A stretch of 6,530 bases of DNA from Ignavibacteria bacterium UBA961. Lineage in GTDB: Bacteria; Bacteroidota; Ignavibacteria; Kapaibacteriales; UBA961. Both the position numbers and the translations under genes were made by a program. The stretch's first letter is position 1. Each line of letters begins with the position of its first letter. The notes beneath the pieces are model-generated. The model made no database searches. It was not told the DNA's origin and was given only the letters and a program-made list of their open reading frames with translations. This document shows positions 1-6,335 of this stretch, piece by piece. The stretch is from assembly GCA_002293005.1 (NCBI GenBank), contig DBCJ01000084.1, positions 1 through 6,530 on the forward strand, given 5' to 3'.

Positions 1-1
1 A

Positions 2-811
2 CCCAAAAAAGGAATGGCCATCACCATTGAAACTGATTCAAATGGCAATGCTTTGTTCTCAAATATTGAGCCTGGCATATATATCATTCAAGGCATTCCA
101 AATACCCGCGCTTATGCTCCCGGCTTCTATACCTCAACCGGCTTTGCCGCAATGTCATGGAAAGAAGCAAGTAGAATTGAAGTTGGTGAAGTTATGATCA
201 CTCTTGTATATGACATTCGTCTTCGTCCGGTACTTGGCAAGCGTGGTGCGGCTCGTGTTGATGGAATCATCAAAGGTCGCGGCATGATGACAAAATCTGA
301 ATCTCCTTTTGCAGAACAAGAACTTGGTGGTGCTCTCCTTTTTGCTCTCGATGAGAACAATGATATCGCCGACTATGCAATGAGTGATGATGCAGGAACA
401 TATTCCATGTTTGATTTAGGTCAAGGTACATTTTCACTCATGGCAGACATGGTTGATTTTGAACCTGCATTTGGATCTATTTCAACAGATTATGTGAATG
501 CAAGAACAGTGAACAGTTCCATCACAATGGGCAGTAGCGCATTGTCAGTCGAAGAACCTTCCATGATTCTTGGTGAGGATGTATATCCAAATCCAGCAAA
601 TGCACAGATCACTGTTTCAGGCATCACTATGCACGGTGATGTAATAGTCAGAATTTTCTCAAACACCGGAATGATGATTTCTGAATTCCCTGTAAATATC
701 AATGGCAATCAGATAACATTCCCAGTGAATGATCTTGCTGTCGGTTCATACATGTTCCGAATCATGCAAAACAATGCAGTAATGAATGGTCAATTCTCAA
801 TCATTCGCTAA
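2..811 (+). CDS. Secreted protein with C-terminal type IX secretion sorting domain (3' part; 5' end outside window)
   Basis: The frame is open from base 2 and runs to a TAA at 809-811. The first ATG (base 14) has in-frame codons before it (Pro-Lys-Gly) and no clear ribosome site, and it falls inside a beta-rich module, so the true start is probably upstream of the window. From that ATG, residues 1-75 and about 80-175 look like two carboxypeptidase-regulatory/Cna-B-like beta-sandwich modules, with patterns such as DSNGNALFSNIEPGIY and DDAGTYSMFDLGQGTFSL. Residues 190-265 match a T9SS type A sorting domain: YPNPA at the start, an IFSNTGMMI strand, then VGSYMFRI and a final QFSIIR. In this family the C-terminal domain directs export across the outer membrane and is normally removed on attachment or release. 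The substrate or surface role cannot be told, since any catalytic domain would lie upstream. A hairpin terminator follows 13 bases after the stop. The sorting domain is secure; the module names are inference from pattern. Confidence 0.88.
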   Translation, partial: PKKGMAITIETDSNGNALFSNIEPGIYIIQGIPNTRAYAPGFYTSTGFAAMSWKEASRIEVGEVMITLVYDIRLRPVLGKRGAARVDGIIKGRGMMTKSESPFAEQELGGALLFALDENNDIADYAMSDDAGTYSMFDLGQGTFSLMADMVDFEPAFGSISTDYVNARTVNSSITMGSSALSVEEPSMILGEDVYPNPANAQITVSGITMHGDVIVRIFSNTGMMISEFPVNINGNQITFPVNDLAVGSYMFRIMQNNAVMNGQFSIIR

Positions 812-824
812 TGCACTTGAAACT

Positions 825-865
825 AAAAAGCCTCGCTCTCTTTATTGAGGGCGAGGCTTTTTTTT
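825..865. terminator. Bidirectional Rho-independent terminator between the T9SS cargo gene and gcvT
   Basis: Arms 825-840 and 847-862 pair over 16 bp, including the GC-rich core GCCTCGCTCTC with one G-T wobble, around a six-base loop (TTTATT). The + strand has a T run to 865. The minus strand has A/T-rich flanks that also give a U run, so the hairpin can end both the + strand gene (stop at 811) and gcvT on the minus strand (stop at 879). Its position between convergent genes fits this dual use. Confidence 0.9.
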
Positions 866-878
866 ATTCTTCAATTGA

Positions 879-1964
879 TTATACGAAAGGTAATTTCACG
901 ACTTCCGCATCAAATTCTTTTCCTCTTGCGGCGATTTGAATGATTGTTCCGGGTTCAGCAAGAGCCGTAGGAACATAGCCGAGTCCGATGCCGACATTCA
1001 ATATCGGAGAAATATTACCACTTGTAACTTCACCAACGGGATTCCCACCATGATGTATCGGATAATGTTGACGCGCTATGAATTTCTCGGCCACTACTTT
1101 AAATGCAATCAATTTTCTTGAAGGACCCTCCGCTTTCACTTTTGCGATTGCATCGGAACCATTGAAACTTCCCTTTGCAAGTTTTGTGATCCAGCCGAGA
1201 CCAGCCTCAAGAGGATTTGTATCTTGATTGATATCATTTCCATATAAACAATATCCTTTTTCCAGTCTCAAAGTATCACGAGCACCAAGTCCGACCGGTT
1301 GAATACCATGCGAAGCACCTGCTTCAAATAAGGCATTCCAAATCTGTTCACAAATTTTTTCATCACCTCGGAAATACAATTCAAAACCAAGTTCACCTGT
1401 ATATCCCGTACGAGAGATGATCATGTTCAATCCTGCAAGGTTACCATCGGCAAAACCATAATATGGGATTTCTGAAAGATTCACATCAGTGAGTGTTTGC
1501 AGAGCTTCCAGTGATTTAGGTCCTTGCACAGCCAAGAGATTTATCTCATCACTCACATCATGTACGGTGACATCCATTCCTTGTGCTTGCTCATGCATCC
1601 ATGCTATGTCTTTATCGGCGCAAGCACCATTGATCACCAACATATAGTGATCGCCTCTGTGATAGACTAGCATATCATCTATGATTCCGCCATCGGGATA
1701 ACACATCGCAGAGTATTGAGCCTTATTCGGTACAAGTTTGGATGCATCGTTTATTGATATCTTCTGAACATAATCAAGAGCTTGGGGTCCGCGAATTTCC
1801 ACTTCACCCATATGCGACACATCAAAAACGCCAATATCTTTACGCACGCTCATATGTTCTGCAATGATTCCTGCAGGATATTGAATCGGCATTTCAAAGC
1901 CCGCAAATGATACCATTTTGGCACCATGTTGCTTATGTATCAAATGGAATCTTGTGTTTTTCAT
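879..1964 (-). CDS. gcvT: Aminomethyltransferase, glycine cleavage system T protein
   Basis: GcvT takes the aminomethyl group carried on the lipoyl arm of GcvH and transfers it to tetrahydrofolate, giving 5,10-methylene-THF and ammonia. It is cytoplasmic. The product is about 361 residues, normal for the family. Visible family motifs, in order: HGAKMVSFAGFEMPIQY near the N terminus, FDVSHMGEVEIRGP, GGIIDDMLVY (the Asp pair at about 96-97 includes the expected catalytic Asp), SRTGYTGELGFELYF, and ARDTLRLEKGYCLYGNDI. A C-terminal barrel domain contains VGEVTSGNISPILNVGIGLGYV. I chose the ATG at 1964 because an AAAGG ribosome site (1975-1971) lies six bases before it; the ATG at 1970 directly abuts that site and adds only two residues. 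The gene lies 13-19 bases after the coiled-coil gene, so the two are probably co-transcribed. gcvH and gcvP are not in the window, and no glycine riboswitch is seen upstream. Alternative folate-dependent relatives (YgfZ, sarcosine or dimethylglycine dehydrogenase domains) are unlikely given the canonical motifs and length. Confidence 0.96.
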   Translation of the reverse strand: MKNTRFHLIHKQHGAKMVSFAGFEMPIQYPAGIIAEHMSVRKDIGVFDVSHMGEVEIRGPQALDYVQKISINDASKLVPNKAQYSAMCYPDGGIIDDMLVYHRGDHYMLVINGACADKDIAWMHEQAQGMDVTVHDVSDEINLLAVQGPKSLEALQTLTDVNLSEIPYYGFADGNLAGLNMIISRTGYTGELGFELYFRGDEKICEQIWNALFEAGASHGIQPVGLGARDTLRLEKGYCLYGNDINQDTNPLEAGLGWITKLAKGSFNGSDAIAKVKAEGPSRKLIAFKVVAEKFIARQHYPIHHGGNPVGEVTSGNISPILNVGIGLGYVPTALAEPGTIIQIAARGKEFDAEVVKLPFV

Positions 1965-1970
1965 CTTCAT

Positions 1971-1975
1971 CCTTT
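1971..1975 (-). promoter_or_regulatory. Ribosome binding site that decides the gcvT start
   Basis: On the minus strand AAAGG sits directly before ATGAAGATG. The spacing is zero to the first ATG (1970) and six bases to the second (1964). Normal Shine-Dalgarno spacing therefore favours the second ATG as the start of gcvT. Confidence 0.5.
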
Positions 1976-1983
1976 ATTTCTAA

Positions 1984-3168
1984 TTATGCATTGAGTGCTT
2001 TATCTAAGCGTTGTTTCAATTCTTCAAATTTTTCAGCCATGATCAGTCGTTCATTCTTCAAAGCGGAATTCTCTTTTTTTAGAGCCGTAAAACCGGCTTC
2101 ATCGAATAAATCTCCTTTTGCTGAGCGTAAAGCTGAAATGATTTCATCTTTTTCATCTTGTTCAGCACGCAATTTTTCAATTTCCGACTGCAAATCACTG
2201 CGTTCTTGTCGCAATTTTTCAACAGAAGACTCAAGTGATGATTGCCTACCGGCGGCATCAGGATTCAAATCTCTCAATGCAATGATTTGATCCTTCAAAT
2301 CACGGTTTCTATCTTTTTCTTCATCCAACTGATCTTCTGCTTCTCTCAATCTATTTGAAATGATTTCAATGTCGGAAATCTTTAACTCCAATTGAAGTTT
2401 CAAATCTTTGACTTCGGCATGCAAATCGGAATCATTGTATTCAATATGCGATTCAGTTGTTTTCTCACTTTGCTTCATAGATCGAAGCAAATCCTTGTTT
2501 TCCGTTTTAAGATCTTCAATCTCTCTGAGTAATGATTCGATATTTGAATCCTTCGAATGCTTTACCTCAGAAACATTCTTCATCTCTGAACGCAATTGCT
2601 CGATTTCTTCCAATCTATCTTGAGCTTCAATGCGCAAACCACGCATATGTTTCAGTATCGCTTCCGATGCTTTTCGCAAATCATCTTCATTTTGAGGAAA
2701 CTCCGACATGTCAAGAGATTCTTTCAGTATACCTGAAAGAATTGTTCTCATTGCATTATCCATCCCTGACAAATCAGCCAGTTTTCCTTCAAGAATGGAA
2801 ATCTGACCTTGTCTTATTGCAAGCTCCTCATCATGCTTGGTGGCATTTCTTTTGATGGACTGCAATTCCGTTTTCAATACATCATATTCTTGTTGCAATC
2901 CGGCACTTTGATGCAGACTGCGCTCCAATGCCTTCACTCTGTCGCTCAGAACTTTCTGTTCTTGCAAAACTCTCTCTTGTTCTTTCTCTTTCACGAGTCT
3001 TAATTTATCCGCGCTGAGAAGCTGTTGTTGCATTTCCCCATGAGCGGTCTTCAAAGCAGAATATGCATCCGCATAAAGGCGAATCTGAGCCCATAATACA
3101 TCAATTGATTGTGCGATATCAGGCTTTTTCATATCCGGCGATCCATGTTTCATGTCTTCAATAATCAT
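1984..3168 (-). CDS. Long cytoplasmic coiled-coil protein of unknown function
   Basis: This encodes 394 residues. A strong GGAGG ribosome site (3179-3175) lies six bases before the ATG, so the start is secure. I see no signal peptide or membrane segment, and no catalytic motif. After a short N-terminal stretch (1-35, with Pro at 11 and 16) nearly everything is charged heptad coiled coil. Rough segments are 40-133, 180-300, 308-350 and 361-392. Breaks occur near 135-160 (GMDNAM to EFPQN), at 302-306 (NPDAAG) and at 350-360 (AKGDLFDEAGF). The last segment has hydrophobic residues exactly seven apart (Leu363, Leu370, Met377, Leu384), a candidate dimer zipper. Composition is rich in Glu, Lys, Asp, Leu and Gln with few aromatics. 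It is probably the first gene of a transcript with gcvT, 13-19 bases downstream. A role as a scaffold, cell-division or chromosome-associated factor is possible (the short C-terminal coil recalls ZapB-like proteins), but that is a guess: coiled coils look alike without homology. Confidence 0.85.
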   Translation of the reverse strand: MIIEDMKHGSPDMKKPDIAQSIDVLWAQIRLYADAYSALKTAHGEMQQQLLSADKLRLVKEKEQERVLQEQKVLSDRVKALERSLHQSAGLQQEYDVLKTELQSIKRNATKHDEELAIRQGQISILEGKLADLSGMDNAMRTILSGILKESLDMSEFPQNEDDLRKASEAILKHMRGLRIEAQDRLEEIEQLRSEMKNVSEVKHSKDSNIESLLREIEDLKTENKDLLRSMKQSEKTTESHIEYNDSDLHAEVKDLKLQLELKISDIEIISNRLREAEDQLDEEKDRNRDLKDQIIALRDLNPDAAGRQSSLESSVEKLRQERSDLQSEIEKLRAEQDEKDEIISALRSAKGDLFDEAGFTALKKENSALKNERLIMAEKFEELKQRLDKALNA

Positions 3169-3223
3169 AGCATTCCTCCATCTTTTGCTGCTCGCGAAGA
3201 TACGGATTCGAAGGGATTTGTGA

Positions 3224-3232
3224 TGTGGAAAA
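3224..3232 (-). promoter_or_regulatory. Near-consensus DnaA box (TTTTCCACA)
   Basis: Read on the minus strand, the site is TTTTCCACA, one base from the consensus DnaA box TTATCCACA and a variant used in some bacteria. It is inverted relative to the perfect box 61 bases to the right. A single such 9-mer can occur by chance; the pairing within one short intergenic region is the reason for listing it. Confidence 0.35.
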
Positions 3233-3292
3233 GTCTAAATGCATATGGATAGAATTATCAAATTTGTCCAATTCTCCAGATTGGCGAAAAAG

Positions 3293-3301
3293 TTATCCAC
3301 A
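3293..3301 (+). promoter_or_regulatory. Perfect consensus DnaA box (TTATCCACA)
   Basis: The nine bases are identical to the high-affinity DnaA box known from E. coli oriC and conserved across most bacteria. It lies about 46 bases left of the CIRCE operator and 127 bases before the groES start. It could be a site where DnaA regulates a flanking promoter, part of a DnaA-titrating cluster, or an origin remnant. The match is seen directly; binding is inference. Confidence 0.45.
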
Positions 3302-3346
3302 TACATGCAATAATACTTGCCAAGGCATCGTCAGACACCCGCCATT

Positions 3347-3371
3347 AGCACTCACTTAGGCAGAGTGCTAA
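3347..3371. promoter_or_regulatory. CIRCE operator (HrcA binding site) upstream of groESL
   Basis: The inverted repeat has arms TTAGCACTC (3347-3355) and GAGTGCTAA (3363-3371), both identical to the CIRCE consensus. HrcA repressor binds CIRCE as a dimer and blocks groESL transcription until heat or unfolded protein sequesters the GroEL needed to keep HrcA active, so GroEL feeds back on its own operon. The right arm ends 48 bases before the groES ATG, a usual position. By the printed coordinates the spacer is 7 bases against the canonical 9, but my count in that line is not certain. hrcA itself is not in the window. Confidence 0.93.
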
Positions 3372-3373
3372 TG

Positions 3374-3381
3374 TTAATTTG
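3374..3381 (+). promoter_or_regulatory. Possible -7 element of the groESL promoter
   Basis: TTAATTTG matches the Bacteroidota primary-sigma -7 element TAnnTTTG except at the second base. It begins two bases after the right CIRCE arm, so the operator would lie between the -33 and -7 regions, where bound HrcA would directly block polymerase. Transcription would begin near 3388, leaving a leader of about 30 bases. No good TTG at -33 is visible. The overlapping TTGACA (3379-3384) is an alternative -35, but its -10 would be poor (TACACG) and would place the start at the ribosome site. Confidence 0.3.
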
Positions 3382-3409
3382 ACATTTCCTTATTCACATT
3401 TTACACGTT

Positions 3410-3414
3410 GGAGG
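3410..3414 (+). promoter_or_regulatory. Ribosome binding site of groES
   Basis: GGAGG lies five bases before the ATG at 3420. It overlaps the upstream in-frame TTG (3408), which would add four residues (Met-Glu-Val-His). Because the ribosome site lies inside that extension, the ATG at 3420 is the real start. Confidence 0.85.
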
Positions 3415-3419
3415 TTCAT

Positions 3420-3710
3420 ATGAATTTGACTCCTTTGCACGACAGAGTTCTCGTGCGTCCCTCAAAGCCGGAAGAAGTTACATCCGGTGGAATCATCATT
3501 CCGGATACGGCAAAAGAAAAGCCGATGCAGGGTGAAATCATCGCTGCCGGCCCCGGAAAAGTTAATGATGATGGCAAAATAACCGGATTGCAAGTGAAAG
3601 TTGGCGATTCTGTTTTATATGGCAAGTACTCAGGAACAGAAGTTTCTGTCAATGGCGAAGATTTACTCATCATGCGTGAGTCAGATATTTTTGCTGTTTT
3701 GACCAAGTGA
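3420..3710 (+). CDS. groES: Co-chaperonin GroES (10 kDa chaperonin)
   Basis: GroES is the heptameric lid that closes the GroEL folding chamber in the cytoplasm. The product has 96 residues, the standard length. It opens with the family signature LTPLHDRVLV (residues 3-12). The mobile loop follows at about 16-34, with the hydrophobic tripeptide Ile25-Ile26-Ile27 after GG that docks onto the GroEL apical domain. Next come the conserved GEIIAAGPGK (38-47) and the C-terminal VNGEDLLIMRESDIFAVL. The gene lies directly downstream of CIRCE and is followed after 38 bases by groEL, the classic operon order. No residues look abnormal. Confidence 0.98.
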   Translation: MNLTPLHDRVLVRPSKPEEVTSGGIIIPDTAKEKPMQGEIIAAGPGKVNDDGKITGLQVKVGDSVLYGKYSGTEVSVNGEDLLIMRESDIFAVLTK

Positions 3711-3748
3711 TCATTTTCATTGAATTCTAATCTAGAGGTTATATACTC

Positions 3749-5374
3749 ATGGCATCGAAAATCATAACATTTGATGTTGAAGCGCGTACAGCGCTCAAGC
3801 GTGGCGTTGATCAACTCGCCAATGCAGTTAAAGTGACACTTGGACCAAAGGGTCGCAATGTGATCATTGACAAAAAATTTGGTTCACCAACTGTGACAAA
3901 AGACGGTGTGACAGTTGCAAAAGAAATTGAACTCGAAGATCCGATTGAGAATCTCGGTGCACAAATGGTAAAAGAAGTTGCTTCCAAAACCAGCGATGCA
4001 GCCGGTGATGGAACGACTACAGCAACCGTTCTTGCTCAAGCAATCGTTCGCGAGGGCTTGAAGAATGTGACTGCCGGTGCAAATCCAATGGACCTCAAGC
4101 GCGGTATCGATCTTGCGGTAAAGACATTGGTAGCAGAACTCAAGAATATGAGTCGCGAAGTCACAGACAAAAAAGAAATCGCTCAAGTTGGTACCATCTC
4201 AGCCAACAATGATGAAACAATCGGCAATCTGATTGCTGATGCAATGGAAAAAGTTGGCAAAGATGGCGTTATCACTGTTGAAGAAGCAAAAGGTACCGAG
4301 ACATCAATGGATGTTGTTGAAGGTATGCAATTCGACCGCGGTTACCTTTCACCATATTTCGTGACTGATGCTGATACAATGGAGACAGTGCTTGAAAATC
4401 CATTCATCCTCATTCACGACAAGAAAATCGGTGCGATCAAAGATCTTCTTCCGATTCTTGAAAAGACAGCACAATCAGGTCGCGGCCTTGTCATCATCGC
4501 TGAAGATATCGAAGGCGAAGCACTCGCAACATTGGTTGTGAACAAACTTCGTGGAACATTGCGTATTGCAGCTGTAAAAGCTCCTGGCTTTGGTGATCGC
4601 AGAAAAGCAATGCTTGAAGATATCGCGATTCTTACCGGCGGTACCGTGATCAGCGAAGAAAAAGGATACAAACTCGATACAGCAACTATCGAGTATCTTG
4701 GAACAGCAAAGAAAATCACGATTGACAAAGACAATACCACAATCGTTGAAGGCGCAGGTTCTTCTGATGATATCAAGAAGCGCATCAATGAAATCAAATC
4801 ACAAATTGAAAAAACCTCGAGTGATTATGATCGCGAGAAATTGCAAGAGCGTCTTGCAAAACTCTCCGGTGGTGTTGCAGTACTCAAAATCGGTGCATCC
4901 ACCGAAGTTGAGATGAAAGAAAAGAAAGCTCGCGTTGAAGATGCATTGCATGCAACACGCGCTGCTGTAGAGGAAGGTATCGTTCCTGGTGGTGGAGTTG
5001 CCTATTTGCGCGCAGTGAAAGTGCTTGACGGTCTTCATGGTGAGAATCATGATCAAGACACAGGTATTGCAATCATTCGTCGCGCGGTTGAAGAGCCGAT
5101 TCGTCAAATCGTGACAAATGCCGGTCTCGAAGCATCCGTTATTGCAAATCGCATCAAGGAAGGATCAGGTTCTGATGGCTTCAATGCTCGCACTGAGCAA
5201 TATGAAGACTTGATCAAGGCAGGCGTGATTGATCCAACCAAAGTATCACGCGTTGCACTTGAAAATGCGGCATCAGTTTCCAGCTTGCTTTTGACTACTG
5301 AAGCAACAATCGTTGAGAAACCTGAAGCAGAAAAACCAATGCCTGCCATGCCTCATGGTGGTATGGATTATTGA
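3749..5374 (+). CDS. groEL: Chaperonin GroEL (60 kDa chaperonin)
   Basis: GroEL is the tetradecameric ATP-driven chamber that folds cytoplasmic proteins with GroES. At 541 residues it is full length and aligns without gaps to E. coli GroEL over the N terminus. ATP-site elements are all present: TLGPKGRNV at 30-38, Asp52 in TKDGVTVAKEI, and Asp87-Gly-Thr-Thr-Thr at 87-91. The apical domain has RGYLSPYF, EDIEGEALATLVVNKLRG and KAPGFGDRRKAML. The cpn60 signature AAVEEGIVPGGG follows in the second equatorial part. The tail is short, PMPAMPHGGMDY, rather than a long GGM repeat. The ATG has an AGAGG ribosome site (3734-3738) ten bases upstream, somewhat far but the only candidate. It is co-transcribed with groES from the CIRCE-controlled promoter and ends before a strong terminator. 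Any paralogue elsewhere in the genome cannot be judged. Confidence 0.99.
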   Translation: MASKIITFDVEARTALKRGVDQLANAVKVTLGPKGRNVIIDKKFGSPTVTKDGVTVAKEIELEDPIENLGAQMVKEVASKTSDAAGDGTTTATVLAQAIVREGLKNVTAGANPMDLKRGIDLAVKTLVAELKNMSREVTDKKEIAQVGTISANNDETIGNLIADAMEKVGKDGVITVEEAKGTETSMDVVEGMQFDRGYLSPYFVTDADTMETVLENPFILIHDKKIGAIKDLLPILEKTAQSGRGLVIIAEDIEGEALATLVVNKLRGTLRIAAVKAPGFGDRRKAMLEDIAILTGGTVISEEKGYKLDTATIEYLGTAKKITIDKDNTTIVEGAGSSDDIKKRINEIKSQIEKTSSDYDREKLQERLAKLSGGVAVLKIGASTEVEMKEKKARVEDALHATRAAVEEGIVPGGGVAYLRAVKVLDGLHGENHDQDTGIAIIRRAVEEPIRQIVTNAGLEASVIANRIKEGSGSDGFNARTEQYEDLIKAGVIDPTKVSRVALENAASVSSLLLTTEATIVEKPEAEKPMPAMPHGGMDY

Positions 5375-5402
5375 TGAGATAGATTCATATCTTGTATCAA
5401 GC

Positions 5403-5437
5403 AAAATGGCTCTCAAATTATTGAGAGCCATTTTTTT
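5403..5437. terminator. Bidirectional Rho-independent terminator between groEL and dapA
   Basis: Perfect 14-bp arms at 5403-5416 and 5421-5434 (core ATGGCTCTCAA) enclose a four-base loop ATTA. A run of seven T follows on the + strand and AAAA precedes the stem, which gives a U run on the minus strand. It ends groESL. Its right edge overlaps the dapA stop codon (5436-5438), so it can also end dapA transcripts. Confidence 0.93.
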
Positions 5438-6326
5438 ATAGGATTCCTGCATTAATCAATGCTTCTCTGAGCTTCTCTTTATTCTCTTTCAACAGAGGCT
5501 GCATCGGCAGACGATAATTTTCCTCGCAAATTCCCATCATTGAGAGAATACCCTTCACCGGAATTGGATTTGTTTCTATGAAATTGAGTCGCATCAAATC
5601 AAAAAGAGGATAATGCAATGCTCTTGCTTTTTCAAAGTCACCCGACAATGCAGCAGTGATGCATGCACCAAACTGAGCGGGAGCATAATTGGATAGAACA
5701 GATATCACGCCATGTCCGCCCGAAGCTATGATTGGTAATGCCAATGAATCATCACCCGCAAGCAGAGTGAAATGCGCAGGACGATTCCTGATGATTTCCA
5801 TCATTTGCTCCAAATCAGCAGATGCCTCTTTTGTTGCAATGATATGTGTGTATGTTTCAGCCAATTGCAATTGTGTTTCTGCAGTGACATTTGATACAGT
5901 TCTTCCGGGTACATTATAGAGGATTTGCGGAACATCGCATGACTCTGCAATGGCTGAAAAATGTGCAATCAAGCCGCGTTGTGTGGGCTTATTATAAAAT
6001 GGCGAAACAAGCAGGACAGCATCTGCACCAATCGCTTTTGCTTCCTTTGTGAGCGTGATAGCAGCGGCTGTATCATTCGAACCCGTACCTGCGATCACCG
6101 GAACTCTTCCCGCTGCATGCTCAACAGTGACTCGAATCACTTCACATTTTTCGGCAAATGTCATCGTTGCACTCTCGCCTGTTGAACCACAAGGAACAAT
6201 GGCAGAGATATTGCCGGCTATCTGAAAATCAATGAGTTTTCTTAGGGAATCGAAGTCAATGGAACCATCCTTGTGCATCGGTGTCACAAGTGCTGTTATA
6301 GTGCCTTTCAGGGGTAAAGTCATCAT
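5436..6326 (-). CDS. dapA: 4-Hydroxy-tetrahydrodipicolinate synthase
   Basis: DapA condenses pyruvate with aspartate semialdehyde, the first committed step toward diaminopimelate and lysine, in the cytoplasm. From the ATG at 6326 it has 296 residues, typical for this TIM-barrel family. Residues line up with the E. coli site: Ser48-Thr49 in GSTGES (the first is Thr in E. coli, but Ser is allowed in the family signature), Tyr111 in PFYNKP, Tyr137 and Arg142 in YNVPGR, and the Schiff-base Lys166 in ATKEAS. FIETNPIPVKGILSMMG is the usual C-terminal region. Other family members (N-acetylneuraminate lyase, KDG aldolases) are less likely because the YNVPGR arginine and the NPIPVK segment are DapA-like. 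The start is uncertain: a GTG at 6335, directly after the upstream stop codon, would add three residues, and the ATG at 6323 would remove one. No clear Shine-Dalgarno is seen, so translation may be coupled to the upstream outer-membrane gene. Confidence 0.95.
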   Translation of the reverse strand: MMTLPLKGTITALVTPMHKDGSIDFDSLRKLIDFQIAGNISAIVPCGSTGESATMTFAEKCEVIRVTVEHAAGRVPVIAGTGSNDTAAAITLTKEAKAIGADAVLLVSPFYNKPTQRGLIAHFSAIAESCDVPQILYNVPGRTVSNVTAETQLQLAETYTHIIATKEASADLEQMMEIIRNRPAHFTLLAGDDSLALPIIASGGHGVISVLSNYAPAQFGACITAALSGDFEKARALHYPLFDLMRLNFIETNPIPVKGILSMMGICEENYRLPMQPLLKENKEKLREALINAGIL

Positions 6327-6335
6327 TTCTATCAC

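Larger units (their letters stand above)
3169..3419. other. Divergent intergenic region between the coiled-coil gene and groES
   Basis: This 251-base gap must hold the promoters of both flanking operons, which are transcribed away from each other. It contains DnaA-box-like sites at 3224-3232 and 3293-3301, a less good one at 3244-3252 (7 of 9 on the minus strand), a small inverted repeat TGCC-AA-GGCA at 3320-3329, a weak CCAAT/ATTGG stem at 3268-3284, and the CIRCE element next to groES. I see no open reading frame worth calling and no tRNA-like fold. For the minus-strand gene, TATCTTCG (3202-3195) is one base off the Bacteroidota -7 element TAnnTTTG, but it lacks a clear TTG partner upstream, so I do not call it separately. 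Confidence 0.7.

Noticed and set aside
1907..2855. Plus-strand frames opposite the coiled-coil gene and the gcvT start (1907-2290, 2408-2623, 2532-2855)
   Set aside because: They are Ser/Phe/Cys-rich translations typical of the reverse complement of Glu/Lys-rich coiled-coil codons.
3165..3173. Tiny upstream frame ATG-CTA-TGA on the minus strand overlapping the coiled-coil gene start
   Set aside because: It codes only two residues. The GGAGG is ideally spaced for the ATG at 3168, and too close to the ATG at 3173.
3379..3407. TTGACA at 3379 with a -10 at 3402 as the groESL promoter
   Set aside because: The -10 would be TACACG, a poor match, and the start site would fall on the ribosome binding site.
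3408..3419. TTG start giving GroES a four-residue N-terminal extension
   Set aside because: The GGAGG ribosome site lies inside the extension, and the ATG at 3420 gives the canonical GroES N terminus.
3169..3419. A chromosomal replication origin in the divergent intergenic region
   Set aside because: There are only two good DnaA boxes and no dnaA, dnaN, gidA or similar neighbour; it is kept only as a finding to test.
4414..5349. Long open frames antisense to groEL (for example 4414-4797 and 5104-5349)
   Set aside because: They are complement-frame shadows of a highly conserved coding gene and have no ribosome site or recognisable protein features.
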